Notes under the pieces: model-generated | Database searches by the model: none | Seen by the model: only the letters and a program-made list of their open reading frames with translations | What the model was told of the DNA's origin: nothing | In this document: in pieces, positions 27,978 to 28,222 of the stretch | Layout: each line of letters starts with the position of its first letter | Position numbering within the stretch: position 1 is the first letter of the stretch | Made by a program: the position numbers and the translations under genes | IMG/VR virus record: IMGVR_UViG_3300025325_000116 | Location: 1 to 28,222 of that record | Origin: a virus | Length of the DNA stretch: 28,222 bases | Strand: one strand, 5' to 3'

Positions 27978-28222
27978 CGGCGTTCACTGCGTCCCACAGG
28001 GCGACGCCGGGGGCGTTCATGTCTCGGAGCACTCGCAGGCCGATCTCAGCCATAAGCGCCAGTATGCCGTCACGTCGCGCGGCGTCGGCGGCGGCGTCGG
28101 CGGCGGCGTCGGCGGCGGCGTCGGCGGCGGCGGCGTCGGCGGCGGCGGCGTCGTCGGCGGCGGCGGCGTCGTCGGCGGCGGCGGCGTAGGCGGCGTAGGC
28201 GGCGGCGGCGGCGGCGGCGTAG
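27970..28222 (-). CDS. Ala/Asp/Tyr repeat protein, 5' end cut
   Basis: The last 83 codons are visible; the start lies beyond the right edge. In frame the DNA repeat encodes a long run built of A-A-A-D, A-A-A-A-D-D and A-A-Y units, ending with DAARRDGILALMAEIGLRVL then RDMNAPGVALWDAVNADA and TAG at 27970. The frame is preserved through all repeats, and tyrosines and aspartates recur every four or five residues, consistent with one long helix or stacked helical hairpins. I recall (A/Y/D)-rich repeats of this kind in phage proteins of unknown function. Unit number may vary. Confidence 0.65.
   Translation of the reverse strand, partial: YAAAAAAAYAAYAAAADDAAAADDAAAADAAAADAAADAAADAAADAARRDGILALMAEIGLRVLRDMNAPGVALWDAVNADA
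28078..28222. repeat. GCC/GAC/TAC codon repeat tract
   Basis: On the minus strand the tract is made of GCC codons with GAC or TAC every third to sixth codon. It includes a 12-base unit (GCCGCCGCCGAC) repeated several times near its end. It is entirely within the coding frame of the Ala-rich protein. Such tracts are prone to slippage and assembly collapse, so its length here may not be the true length. Confidence 0.8.

Noticed and set aside
28078-28222. Repeat tract considered as a CRISPR array or microsatellite outside genes
   Set aside because: There are no spacers between conserved repeats; the tract keeps one open frame into a normal protein end.
1-28222. tRNA genes, integrase, attachment sites, endolysin/holin
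   Set aside because: I looked for cloverleaf-like sequences, tyrosine or serine recombinase motifs and lysozyme/amidase motifs and saw none that I could support.

Overview
The window is a fragment of a tailed double-stranded DNA phage (Caudoviricetes-type) or prophage genome, high in G+C. Both ends cut a gene. Every gene I can support lies on the minus strand, so transcription runs from position 28222 towards position 1. Nothing in the window identifies the host beyond a high-GC bacterium. I see no tRNA, rRNA, CRISPR array, insertion sequence, integrase or recognisable lysis gene. I also see no tape-measure, sheath or long-tail assembly module. A short-tailed (podovirus-like) virion is therefore possible, unless the tail genes lie beyond the left end.

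In reading direction (right to left) the layout is as follows. (1) 28222-21096 is the early/DNA-metabolism block. It holds an Ala/Asp/Tyr-repeat protein (cut), a zinc-ribbon protein, a putative single-strand annealing protein, a Cys-rich protein, a Gp37/Gp68 (DUF5131) protein with a three-cysteine motif, a 40-aa membrane peptide, a 46-aa HTH protein, a VRR-NUC nuclease, an HNH nuclease, a Cro/C1-type regulator, a broken HTH/coiled-coil region, a frameshifted MT-A70 DNA adenine methyltransferase, a DnaD/helicase-loader-like replication protein, a zinc-ribbon protein and a small HTH protein. (2) 21095-20800 is the only long stretch without a convincing gene. It contains an AT-rich palindrome and is the likely control region of the late operon. 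(3) 20800-15024 is the packaging block. It holds a probable small terminase, tiny membrane peptides, a Gly/Ala-rich virion-like protein, a large terminase split into separate ATPase and nuclease genes, and the portal protein. (4) 15019-11371 holds four small proteins (three of them zinc ribbons, one resembling Mu Com), a scaffold, the major capsid protein and a probable decoration protein. (5) 11245-1 alternates virion-type genes (connector/adaptor, fibre-like and repeat proteins) with sugar-modifying enzymes: three glycosyltransferase-like proteins, two SAM methyltransferases, one left-handed beta-helix acetyltransferase and a membrane-anchored, Cys-rich secreted protein.

The coding is extremely compact. 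About 35 gene junctions are ATGA, GTGA or TGATG stop/start overlaps, so translational coupling is the rule. That pattern also reveals several genes of 26-58 codons. The most notable features are the two-gene large terminase, the glycan-modification set inside the structural operon, the chain of coupled micro-genes, and an unusually high number of small CxxC (zinc-ribbon-like) proteins. Two or three apparent frameshifts (MT-A70; HTH/coiled-coil; start of the packaging block) need read-level checking before they are read as biology.
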